NCBI GenBank assembly: GCA_947165275.1
Contig: CAMUZQ010000023.1
Location: forward strand, 1-34,078
From: an uncultured Lachnospiraceae bacterium
GTDB lineage: Bacteria; Bacillota; Clostridia; Lachnospirales; Lachnospiraceae
Reading direction: 5' to 3'
Length of the DNA: 34,078 nucleotides
In this document: positions 25,823 to 32,227 of the stretch, in pieces
Layout of the letters: the number at the start of each line of letters is the position of its first letter
How positions within the stretch are numbered: the first letter of the stretch is position 1
Made by a program: the position numbers and the translations under genes
Notes under the pieces: generated by a model
What the model was told of the DNA's origin: nothing
Seen by the model: only the letters and a program-made list of their open reading frames with translations
Database searches by the model: none

Positions 25823-26974
25823 TTACATATGCGGCTCAGCCTGTGTCCTCTCAGTCATCCCTCCTGTCTTTTCTTCAGGCTTTTCCTCCGGCATCTCTTC
25901 CTGTATCCTGTCTGTTATTTCCCCCGGGAGCCCTTGCTGTATACTATCTGTTTTTCCCCCGGGGAGCTCTTGCTGTATACTATCTGGTTTTTCCCCTGTG
26001 CGCTCCTCCTGTATACTGTCTTTTTTCCCCTCCGGGAGCTTATCTGTTTTCTCTTCCGGTTCATTTTCCGTTATTCTCCCGGGCATTTTTTCCGTTATCT
26101 CTTCAGGCTTTTCCTCCGGCGTCTCTTCCTGTATCCTCTCAGTTTTTTCCCCGGGGAGCTCTTCCTGTATTTTATCTGTTTTTTCCTCCGGAAGCTTATC
26201 CGTTTTCTCTTCCGGTTCATTTTCCGTTTTTCCGGGCATTTTTTCCGTTATTTCTTCAGGCTTTTCTTCCGCCATACTATCCGGGGGCTGTTCGGTATTT
26301 TCCTCAGTGTTTTTCACCGCTGTGTCCACCGGCATCTCACCCGGCATATTCTCCGGCGCTATCTCCGTTTTGTCCTCCTGATCCTTCCCAGATTCCTCCC
26401 TGGGAGGTCTTCTGTTCTGGATCTCCCCTATTGTATGATTAAGTCCCTCCGAGAAATCCCTGCTGCTTTTCTTAAGCCCGCCTACCCTTACGGTAAGCTC
26501 CGGTTCCTTACCCTTATCATCCGGGACAAAAAGCTCATCCTCAAATCTTTCTGCTGTCATATCTATGGCATCATCTATCCTCATGCCTCTGACATCATGC
26601 TCGAAGTCTGATATCCCCTTCCTGAATTCATCGGTATCATCCTCCGGAGCTGAGATCCCGACCACCCTGTCGAAGACATTCAGCCTGTATTCTACTGTTT
26701 CGGCCCCGTTTAAGGTCACTGTACTGACAGGCGCTGCATAAGCGGACACTCCTCCGCCGATCACTGCCAGAGCAAGAAGCGCAGCAGCAGTTCTTGCAAA
26801 AGCTGACATTCTCCTGTAACTGCCTGCTTTAACCTCATCCTTTTTTATCTCGAATTCAGAGAGCTGAAGAACCTGCCCAACCTGATATCCTCTGTTTTTA
26901 ACGGCATGAACTATGCCCTTATCATCAAGGATCGCTGCCTTATCCTCTTTTATCTCCAAAACCACGGATCTCAT
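25823..26974 (-). CDS. rsgI: RsgI-type transmembrane anti-sigma factor with Pro/Glu/Lys-rich tail
   Basis: This 383-aa protein binds and restrains SigI across the membrane. Residues 1-45 form the RsgI N-terminal anti-sigma domain (VVLEIKEDKAAILDDKGI, YQVGQVLQL). One membrane helix spans about 61-81. Residues 82-165 match the RsgI periplasmic domain (EYRLNVFDRVVGI, GMRIDDAIDM), but the expected Asn-Pro autocleavage pair is Asn89-Gly90. From 190 to the end it is a low-complexity region with repeats such as PEEITEKMPG and EEKTDKLPE, with no carbohydrate-binding domain. An in-frame TTG lies four codons upstream at 26986. The ATG at 26974 is chosen because GGAG sits seven bases before it and would lie inside the coding sequence otherwise. 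sigI ends 62 nt upstream. Confidence 0.9.
   Translation of the reverse strand: MRSVVLEIKEDKAAILDDKGIVHAVKNRGYQVGQVLQLSEFEIKKDEVKAGSYRRMSAFARTAAALLALAVIGGGVSAYAAPVSTVTLNGAETVEYRLNVFDRVVGISAPEDDTDEFRKGISDFEHDVRGMRIDDAIDMTAERFEDELFVPDDKGKEPELTVRVGGLKKSSRDFSEGLNHTIGEIQNRRPPREESGKDQEDKTEIAPENMPGEMPVDTAVKNTEENTEQPPDSMAEEKPEEITEKMPGKTENEPEEKTDKLPEEKTDKIQEELPGEKTERIQEETPEEKPEEITEKMPGRITENEPEEKTDKLPEGKKDSIQEERTGEKPDSIQQELPGGKTDSIQQGLPGEITDRIQEEMPEEKPEEKTGGMTERTQAEPHM
25826..26407 (-). repeat. Low-complexity repeat region in rsgI
   Basis: About 580 bp encode degenerate Pro/Glu/Lys/Thr repeats. Within it, a segment beginning at 26030 is closely copied at about 26186 (offset near 156 bp, or about 52 codons), showing a recent internal duplication. 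Shorter units of about 10-13 codons (KTD-IQ-ELPGE type) fill the rest. Confidence 0.8.
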
Positions 26975-27036
26975 TCTCTTCTCCAAATCTGATCTGCCCG
27001 AAATATATTACCTGCCCGGCTTTATCCTCAGGCTGT

Positions 27037-27756
27037 TCAATCCGCCCTGTAGGGCAGATAGCCGGCTATCCCGGGATAATCCCCTGCCAGTATCACAGCT
27101 GCACTGATAAGGTATTTCCTGTGTCTGTCTATAAGCTTTCTTGAAACCTTCTCCCTTTGAAGTATCTTTTTTATAGGAAGTATCCTGCTCCTTATTATCT
27201 CCTCCATAAGAGGCGGAGGAGTGAATATGGCCTTTAATACCAGACCGCAGGCCTTCTTTGATTTCTCCGCCCTGGGAGAGCATTCCACCAGGTCAAAGAA
27301 ATCTATACCGTAATCCTTCAGTTCATCCCTGAGGGTTTCTATTTCATCCCTGAGAGCCGTATCCGCTGTCACGGCTGTTTTTTCATTTATATCATGCTGC
27401 AGGGACCGGTCAGTCTCTGACTCCTCTGTCTCCCCTTCAAAAAGCTCAGGCATTACGGCGATCTCATTCTCACCCACTCTTGCGTTCTTTCTGTAATTAT
27501 CAAGCTCCCTGCTTTTTATCACATACGCGGCATAGGACCAGAAGCTTCCTCTGGTCCCGTCATAGTTTTTTACTGCCTCCGAAACTGCCATGAGCGCAAT
27601 GGAATACTCATCATCACTTACGGTGATATTCCTGTTTAATATCTTTCCTGTCAGTTTCAGTATGTGCTGCTGTTCCTCTGAAAGGAAACGGTCCAGCGCC
27701 TCAGTGCTTTCCGCTGCTGAGAGCGCCCTTTCGTTTGCCGTGCCTGTTTCATTCAT
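27037..27756 (-). CDS. sigI: RNA polymerase sigma factor SigI
   Basis: This 239-aa sigma-70-family factor has the SigI pattern. Region 2 is at about residues 45-95 (ISVSDDEYSIALMAVSEAVKNYD, GSFWSYAAYVIKSRELDNYRK; quoted in part). The SigI-specific C-terminal domain runs from about 143 (LKDYGIDFFDLVECSPRA) to the DNA-binding segment LPIKKILQREKVSRKLIDRH and AGDYPGI. SigI directs heat and wall-stress genes in Bacillus and polysaccharide-sensing regulons in cellulolytic clostridia. Its ATG overlaps the preceding stop as ATGA; rsgI follows. The linker between the domains (about 96-140) is acidic and longer than I would expect. Confidence 0.94.
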   Translation of the reverse strand: MNETGTANERALSAAESTEALDRFLSEEQQHILKLTGKILNRNITVSDDEYSIALMAVSEAVKNYDGTRGSFWSYAAYVIKSRELDNYRKNARVGENEIAVMPELFEGETEESETDRSLQHDINEKTAVTADTALRDEIETLRDELKDYGIDFFDLVECSPRAEKSKKACGLVLKAIFTPPPLMEEIIRSRILPIKKILQREKVSRKLIDRHRKYLISAAVILAGDYPGIAGYLPYRAD

Positions 27757-28625
27757 TCCTGTTTGAATAATCCTTTAAGAAAACCATATATTTCCGAGAG
27801 CTTTTTTGTCACGATGTTTCCGGACTCTTCTTCAGCTGGCCGGGCTTCAGACTCTGTCCTGACATTTTCGGATGCAGCTGTCTCCAAAGCTGCCTGCAGG
27901 TTATCATCCTCCTTCAGCGGTCTGTTTCCTGCCACTCCCTCGGGAAGCTCATCCTCTTTTCCTTCCATGACTTCAGGCAGCTCTTCGTCAACCTCTATCC
28001 CGGCTTCACTGAATGCCGCCGCAAGTGCAGCCTCCGCCTCGGAAACCGCATCCCTGTAAGCGCTTATTTCCTCCTCAGACAGATCAGGGTTTTCGTCAAG
28101 CGCCTCCTTCTCAGCCTTCAGCGCATCCTCTGCTGCATTTATATATTCCTGAAGTGAAGCTTTGGTATCCTCATCCTCGATAACTTCAAGTGCATCCTTA
28201 TAGGCCATTATATTCAAAGAATCTTCAGGAAGCTCCATCTGCTCACCCTCAGGCTTTTCCGATAACTCATCTTTCGCTTCGCCTTCAGGAGGAGCCGGTC
28301 TCTCACCCTCTGCTGTCTCTTCCGGCATAGCCGGCCTCTCACCCTCTGCTGCGCCCTCCGGCATAGCCGGCCTCTCACCCTCTGCTGCGCCCTCCGGAGG
28401 AGCCGGCCTCTCACCCTCTGCTGCGCCCTCCGGAGGAGCCGGTCTCTCACCCTCTGCTGCGCCCTCCGGAGGAGCCGGCCTCTCACCCTCTGCCGCTTCG
28501 AGCTGCATCTGCTTCCCTTCGGCTCCGGTGCCTGCATTGGCCGCATATGCGACTGATGCTGAGCTTAAGCAGAGCGTTCCTGTAAGTGCCGCCATCATGA
28601 TCCTTTTAACTATCGCATTCTTCAT
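27753..28625 (-). CDS. Secreted Pro/Glu-rich tandem-repeat protein
   Basis: This 290-aa protein is not a family I recognise. It has a classical signal peptide with likely cleavage after Ala28 (VAYA-AN). Six consecutive 12-residue repeats follow at residues 44-115, consensus AAEGERPAPPEG, two of them with AMPE. An acidic helical region (about 130-205) and a tail ending in a short amphipathic segment (KKLSEIYGFLKGLFKQE) complete it. No sortase motif, lipobox or second membrane helix is present, so it is probably released or held loosely in the wall. It is the first gene of the sigI operon (ATGA overlap with sigI) with an AGGAGG ribosome-binding site. A role in envelope sensing or as a SigI-controlled wall protein is inference. 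Confidence 0.82.
   Translation of the reverse strand: MKNAIVKRIMMAALTGTLCLSSASVAYAANAGTGAEGKQMQLEAAEGERPAPPEGAAEGERPAPPEGAAEGERPAPPEGAAEGERPAMPEGAAEGERPAMPEETAEGERPAPPEGEAKDELSEKPEGEQMELPEDSLNIMAYKDALEVIEDEDTKASLQEYINAAEDALKAEKEALDENPDLSEEEISAYRDAVSEAEAALAAAFSEAGIEVDEELPEVMEGKEDELPEGVAGNRPLKEDDNLQAALETAASENVRTESEARPAEEESGNIVTKKLSEIYGFLKGLFKQE
28281..28496 (-). repeat. Six tandem 36-bp repeats
   Basis: Six in-frame 36-bp units encode the AAEGERPAPPEG repeats of the secreted protein. The units are nearly identical at DNA level, differing mainly at the PPEG/MPEG codons, which suggests recent expansion and possible copy-number variation between strains. Confidence 0.95.
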
Positions 28626-28687
28626 TTTGTTTTCCTCCTGGTATTATAATCATTTTTCGGGTTTCTGTATCCCCTTCTGACTAAATA

Positions 28688-28716
28688 TACGCAGACCTGA
28701 AACAAAAAAAGGGGGT
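28688..28716 (-). promoter_or_regulatory. Candidate SigI-type promoter of the sigI operon
   Basis: On the minus strand ACCCCC (28711-28716) is followed after 19 nt by CGTA (28688-28691), about 63 nt before the secreted-protein ATG. A C-rich -35 with a CGAA/CGTA -10 is what I recall for SigI promoters; the spacing is uncertain. The -35 falls in the stem of the feo terminator. No good sigma-A alternative with a usable leader is seen. Confidence 0.35.
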
Positions 28717-28742
28717 CGGATGATATTTTTTTCATCCGGCCC
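28704..28742 (-). terminator. Intrinsic terminator of the feo operon
   Basis: Read on the minus strand, an 11-position stem (28732-28742 with 28713-28723, one mismatch) closes an A/T-rich loop of eight bases and is followed by CC and seven T residues (28704-28710). It lies 84 nt after the stop of the last feo gene, a clear Rho-independent terminator. Confidence 0.9.
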
Positions 28743-28825
28743 GGATCATTTTATGTAAGCATTTTTGTCAAGATGCTATCGGTAAGGAAGGCAAGCTATA
28801 TGTAAGTCTGTTTTCGTACAACTCC

Positions 28826-29296
28826 TTATTCAGTTACAGTTGAGAAGCTTCTGATCTCATATCCTGCAGCCTCTACAGCTTTTCTTAAGGCCTCCTCATC
28901 CACGGCCTCATCGGATATGATCACCGTCTCTCCTCTTCTATGTGAAGATCTGACCTTTTTGACTCCGGCAACCCTTCTTACAGCTTCATTGATATGCGCC
29001 TCACACATGGAACACATCATGCCGTCTATCTTTAATACAGTCTTTACCGTATGGTCTCCGTCACTGCCACCGGCTTTACGGAGTTTCTCGGGCTTTTTTA
29101 TTCCCTTGAGTATACCGGAAGCCTCGGAGGCAGATATCACGCTTTTGTCAACCCTGCCGGTGCAGGATCCTCTGCAGGAAGCACAGCCTCCGCCGCAGCC
29201 TCCGCTCCTGATATCGTTTATTATCTGTCTCAGGGCCAGTCCGATAAACAGTGCCAGTATGGCTATGACTATTATATTACCTAATAAAGGCGGCAT
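28826..29296 (-). CDS. FeoB-associated Cys-rich membrane protein fused to an HMA domain
   Basis: This 156-aa protein begins with one membrane helix (about 6-25) followed by the Cys cluster Cys34, Cys38, Cys41, Cys45 (GGCGGGCASCRGSC), the mark of the small FeoB-associated Cys-rich proteins encoded beside feoB. Unlike the usual 50-70-aa form, it continues through a linker (50-83) into a heavy-metal-associated domain (about 84-150) with the metal site GMMCSMC (Cys95, Cys98) and the usual beta-alpha-beta pattern. HMA domains carry Cu(I) or related soft metals in copper chaperones. It is the last gene of the feo operon, 24 nt after feoB. A role in metal handoff or sensing next to FeoB is inference. 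Confidence 0.85.
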   Translation of the reverse strand: MPPLLGNIIVIAILALFIGLALRQIINDIRSGGCGGGCASCRGSCTGRVDKSVISASEASGILKGIKKPEKLRKAGGSDGDHTVKTVLKIDGMMCSMCEAHINEAVRRVAGVKKVRSSHRRGETVIISDEAVDEEALRKAVEAAGYEIRSFSTVTE

Positions 29297-29320
29297 ATCG
29301 ATCTACCTTCTTCAAGCCCC

Positions 29321-31606
29321 TCAGGCCGAGGCTTCCACACTCGTAAGGGATTTTATGCTGTCATCCGGCTGATAGCCTTTACGGAAAAGCAGATATATAA
29401 TAAGCGCTATGAGCGCAAAGCCTGCAGCCGTACCTATACCGAACGCAACCTCTCCTGCAAAAAATCCGAAAACATTATAACATATGAAGGCCAGAACATA
29501 AGCCCATACCGTCATATATCCGATCGCAGCCCATGTCCATTTTGCATTGTTCATTTCACGTTTTATGGCTCCTATAGCTGCAAAGCAGGGTGCGCAGAGC
29601 AGATTGAATATCATGAATGACATGGCTGCCATCGGCGTATAGTCTGCGGCAACACGGTCCCAGATGCCTTCGCCCTCTTCTCCGAGCTCTTCGCCGGCAG
29701 CCTCCTCATCGTAGTTGTAAAGAACCCCGAAGGTACCGACAACCTGCTCCTTGGCCACAAGTCCGGTAATGGTGGCTACCGCAGGCTTCCAGCTTCCGAA
29801 GCCCAGAGGTCTGAAAATGAAGGAAAGAGCATTTCCTACGTCTGCAAGAAGTGAAGCATCCATAGGCGCCACGTCTTCCTCAGGGATATGCATCCTGTCA
29901 GCCAGCTGTGCGGTATATTCAGCTGTCATGACGTTCTCATCCGCAAAGAGATTTTCGACCATCCCGAAGCTGCCGTTAACTGTCCCGAAGGCCGACAGGA
30001 ACCAGATTATGACTGATGAAACGACTATGACGGATCCTGCCCTCTTTATAAATGACCAGCCTCTCTCCCAGGTTGCTCTCAGTACTCCGCCCGCGTTGGG
30101 TATGTGATAGGCGGGGAGCTCCATGACAAAGGGTGCCGGCTCTCCTGCAAACTGCTTGAATTTCTTTAATATGATCCCTGACAATATGATCGAACCTATG
30201 CCGATAAAGTATGCTGAAGTGGCGATCCATGGAGATCCTCCGAATACTGCTCCGGCTATAAGTCCTATGATGGGAAGTTTAGCTCCGCAGGGCATGAAGG
30301 TCGTGGTCATGACCGTCAGCTTGCGGTCCCGGTCGTTTTCTATCGTACGTGAAGCCATGATCCCGGGAACTCCGCAGCCTGTAGCTACAAGGCAGGGAAT
30401 AAATGATTTGCCCGAAAGCCCGAACTGTCTGAATATCCTGTCCATTACGAAGGCTACGCGGGCCATATAGCCTATATCCTCAAGGATTGAGAGCAGAAGG
30501 AAAAGCACCAGCATCTGGGGTACGAAGCCGATGACAGCTCCGACACCTGCGACTATTCCGTCCTGTACAAGCCCGTAAAGCCATGTCCCCTCGGCTACTC
30601 CGAGTCCGGTGAGGATGGAATCAAATAATCCGGGCACCCATTCTCCGAAAATGACATCATTTGTAAAATCTGTCGCTGCTGTTCCTATCGATACGCTCCA
30701 GCCTCCCATGGCGATAGCATAGATTAAAGACATTACCACTATAAAGATGGGAAGACCCAGTATCCTGTTTGTGACTATCCGGTCTATCCTGTCGGAGGTT
30801 GTAAGCTCTCCGTCTGCCCTTCCCTTTTCCACCGCTACTTCTATTATATCTGTGATAAGCTCGTATCTCTCGTTTGTAATGATGCTTTCCGAATCATCAT
30901 CCATAGCCTTTTCATGGCTTTCAATGAGCTTTTCGATCTCTGCCGCATCCAATCCCAGCGCAAGCTTCTCCAGCACTTTTCCGTCGCGTTCAAATACCTT
31001 TATGGCATACCATCTGAGAAGGCCTTCATCAACCTTCCCCCTGAGTTTCTCCTCTATCCTTGACAGAACCTCCTCTGTAGCGCTGCTGAAGCATTTTTTC
31101 TGTTCGATGCCCTTTCCGGCCTTAGCCAGGGCCACAGCCTTGCCGGCAGCATCATGGACGCCTTCCCCCTTCATCGCAGAAATCTCCACTATCTCGCAGC
31201 CGAGCTTTTCGGAAAGCTTTCCGGTATCGATGCGGTCTCCGTTTTTCTTCACAAGATCCATCATATTTACCGCCAATACCACCGGTATCCCCAGCTCGAT
31301 AAGCTGTGTCGTGAGATAGAGATTTCTTTCGATATTGGTGCCGTCCACTATGTCAAGTATGGCATCAGGCTTTTCGTCTATCAGATAATTCCTGGATACT
31401 ACCTCCTCCAGTGTATATGGTGAAAGAGAATAGATTCCCGGCAGGTCCTGTATGATAACGTCATTATCTCCCTTGAGTCTGCCTTCCTTCTTTTCAACCG
31501 TTACACCCGGCCAGTTGCCTACATATTGATTTGATCCCGTCAGCGCATTGAAAAGTGTGGTCTTGCCGCTGTTGGGATTTCCTGCCAATGCTATTTTTAT
31601 CGCCAT
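29321..31606 (-). CDS. feoB: Ferrous iron transporter FeoB
   Basis: This 761-aa protein takes up Fe(II) across the membrane. The N-terminal G domain has G1 GNPNSGKT (residues 9-16), the switch region NWPGVTVEKKEG, G3 DLPG (54-57) and G4 NMMD (114-117). A helical GDI-like domain follows to about 260. The C-terminal half holds two gate-type membrane halves with the conserved segments GxSGKSFIPCLVATGCGVPGIM (abridged) and FMPCGAKLPI. The length is normal for bacterial FeoB. The ATG has a GGGAGG ribosome-binding site and lies 17 nt after feoA. It is probably repressed by an iron-dependent regulator acting at the operon promoter. Confidence 0.97.
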   Translation of the reverse strand: MAIKIALAGNPNSGKTTLFNALTGSNQYVGNWPGVTVEKKEGRLKGDNDVIIQDLPGIYSLSPYTLEEVVSRNYLIDEKPDAILDIVDGTNIERNLYLTTQLIELGIPVVLAVNMMDLVKKNGDRIDTGKLSEKLGCEIVEISAMKGEGVHDAAGKAVALAKAGKGIEQKKCFSSATEEVLSRIEEKLRGKVDEGLLRWYAIKVFERDGKVLEKLALGLDAAEIEKLIESHEKAMDDDSESIITNERYELITDIIEVAVEKGRADGELTTSDRIDRIVTNRILGLPIFIVVMSLIYAIAMGGWSVSIGTAATDFTNDVIFGEWVPGLFDSILTGLGVAEGTWLYGLVQDGIVAGVGAVIGFVPQMLVLFLLLSILEDIGYMARVAFVMDRIFRQFGLSGKSFIPCLVATGCGVPGIMASRTIENDRDRKLTVMTTTFMPCGAKLPIIGLIAGAVFGGSPWIATSAYFIGIGSIILSGIILKKFKQFAGEPAPFVMELPAYHIPNAGGVLRATWERGWSFIKRAGSVIVVSSVIIWFLSAFGTVNGSFGMVENLFADENVMTAEYTAQLADRMHIPEEDVAPMDASLLADVGNALSFIFRPLGFGSWKPAVATITGLVAKEQVVGTFGVLYNYDEEAAGEELGEEGEGIWDRVAADYTPMAAMSFMIFNLLCAPCFAAIGAIKREMNNAKWTWAAIGYMTVWAYVLAFICYNVFGFFAGEVAFGIGTAAGFALIALIIYLLFRKGYQPDDSIKSLTSVEASA

Positions 31607-31623
31607 GTCTTTATCCTCCCGCC

Positions 31624-31845
31624 TTATTCAACCTCGATCATTTCCGCATCTGCTTTGCGTACGGAAAGCTCGTAATTCCGTATATTAAGCTCCATCGGAT
31701 CCCCCAGAGGCGCTACCTTTCTCACATGGATCTCGACACCCTTTGTGATACCCATATCCATTATGCGGCGCTTTACCGATCCCTCTCCATGGAGCTTCCT
31801 GACCTTCACTGTTCCGCCGACCGGAACATCGCGCAATGTTTTCAT
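31624..31845 (-). CDS. feoA: FeoA, second copy
   Basis: This 73-aa protein has the SH3-like FeoA fold: MKTLRDVPVGGTVKVRKL, then SVKRRIMDMGITKGVEIHV and a closing LNIRNYELSVRKADAEMI. FeoA binds the cytoplasmic side of FeoB and supports iron transport. A longer reading from 31890 is open, but the ATG at 31845 is chosen because GGAGGA lies just upstream of it and the shorter product starts exactly at the family's normal N-terminus. It is followed by feoB. Confidence 0.92.
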   Translation of the reverse strand: MKTLRDVPVGGTVKVRKLHGEGSVKRRIMDMGITKGVEIHVRKVAPLGDPMELNIRNYELSVRKADAEMIEVE

Positions 31846-31876
31846 TACCTTTTTTCCTCCTCTGTAAAGCGTATTT

Positions 31877-32098
31877 TTATATTGCGTCAACCATTATCTT
31901 CGCGGCCATTTCTTTAGTTATTGCTAACCTCGAATCCCTTATATTTACTATCATATTGCCATTCTGGGCTTGTACAACCGCTAACTCGGTATCGTTTACA
32001 AATCCGAGATCTGCCAGATGGCTTTTTGTTTCCGGATTACCTCCAACCCTCCTTACTACTGCTTTATCTCCTGATCTGAGTACAGCTAAAGGCATCAT
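31877..32098 (-). CDS. feoA: FeoA, first copy
   Basis: This 73-aa FeoA-type SH3-like protein (PLAVLRSGDKAVVRRVGG, KSHLADLGFVNDTELAVV, NIRDSRLAITKEMAAKI) leads the feo operon. It is clearly diverged from the second copy 31 nt downstream, so the pair is not a recent duplication. Two adjacent ATGs are available at 32098 and 32095; AGGAGG lies a few bases upstream of both. Tandem FeoA genes occur in many clostridia, where the two proteins may have separate roles. Confidence 0.92.
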   Translation of the reverse strand: MMPLAVLRSGDKAVVRRVGGNPETKSHLADLGFVNDTELAVVQAQNGNMIVNIRDSRLAITKEMAAKIMVDAI

Positions 32099-32119
32099 GA
32101 CACCTCCTGAAAAGCTATT

Positions 32120-32178
32120 ATTATAGTTAGGTTTGACTAATCTGACTGTATGTTAGCACTCGCTAACACGGATGTCAA
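32120..32178 (-). promoter_or_regulatory. feo operon promoters with two TTAG-N6-CTAA dyads
   Basis: A distal promoter reads TTGACA (32173-32178), 17 nt, TAACAT (32150-32155). A proximal TATAAT (32120-32125) has no good -35. Two copies of TTAG-N6-CTAA lie at 32153-32166 and 32127-32140, centres 26 bp apart. The distal copy is part of a 7-bp-arm perfect dyad overlapping the -10, and the proximal copy sits next to TATAAT. The half-sites resemble those of DtxR/IdeR/MntR-type boxes, so iron-dependent repression is likely but inferred. Confidence 0.7.
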
Positions 32179-32227
32179 GACCGGCCCGGCATATCTGTCA
32201 CGAAACAGGCGGTCTGATATAAAGAAG

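Noticed and set aside
25740-26611. Long plus-strand open frames rich in Ser, Phe, Leu and Cys
   Set aside because: They are the antisense of the rsgI Pro/Glu/Lys repeats; repeats of this composition keep the opposite frames open. They lack ribosome-binding sites and resemble no family.
28214-28546. Arg-rich repeated frame on the minus strand within the tandem-repeat gene
   Set aside because: It is a frame-shifted reading of the 36-bp repeats (36 is a multiple of 3, so all frames repeat). It has no start signal, whereas the overlapping frame has a signal peptide and ribosome-binding site.
28643-28648. TATAAT upstream of the secreted repeat gene as a sigma-A promoter
   Set aside because: The predicted start would fall inside the AGGAGG ribosome-binding site, and there is no -35 at 17 nt.
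32151-32168. CIRCE-like element (TTAGCACTC / GAGTGCTAA) at the feo promoter
   Set aside because: CIRCE needs the two halves separated by nine bases; here they overlap in one short dyad, and the gene context is iron uptake rather than heat-shock chaperones.
32170-32215. Imperfect hairpin (AGACC/GGTCT with inner CTGT/ACAG) after the duplicated-domain gene
   Set aside because: No T-tract follows and it runs into the feo -35, so a terminator call is not supported.
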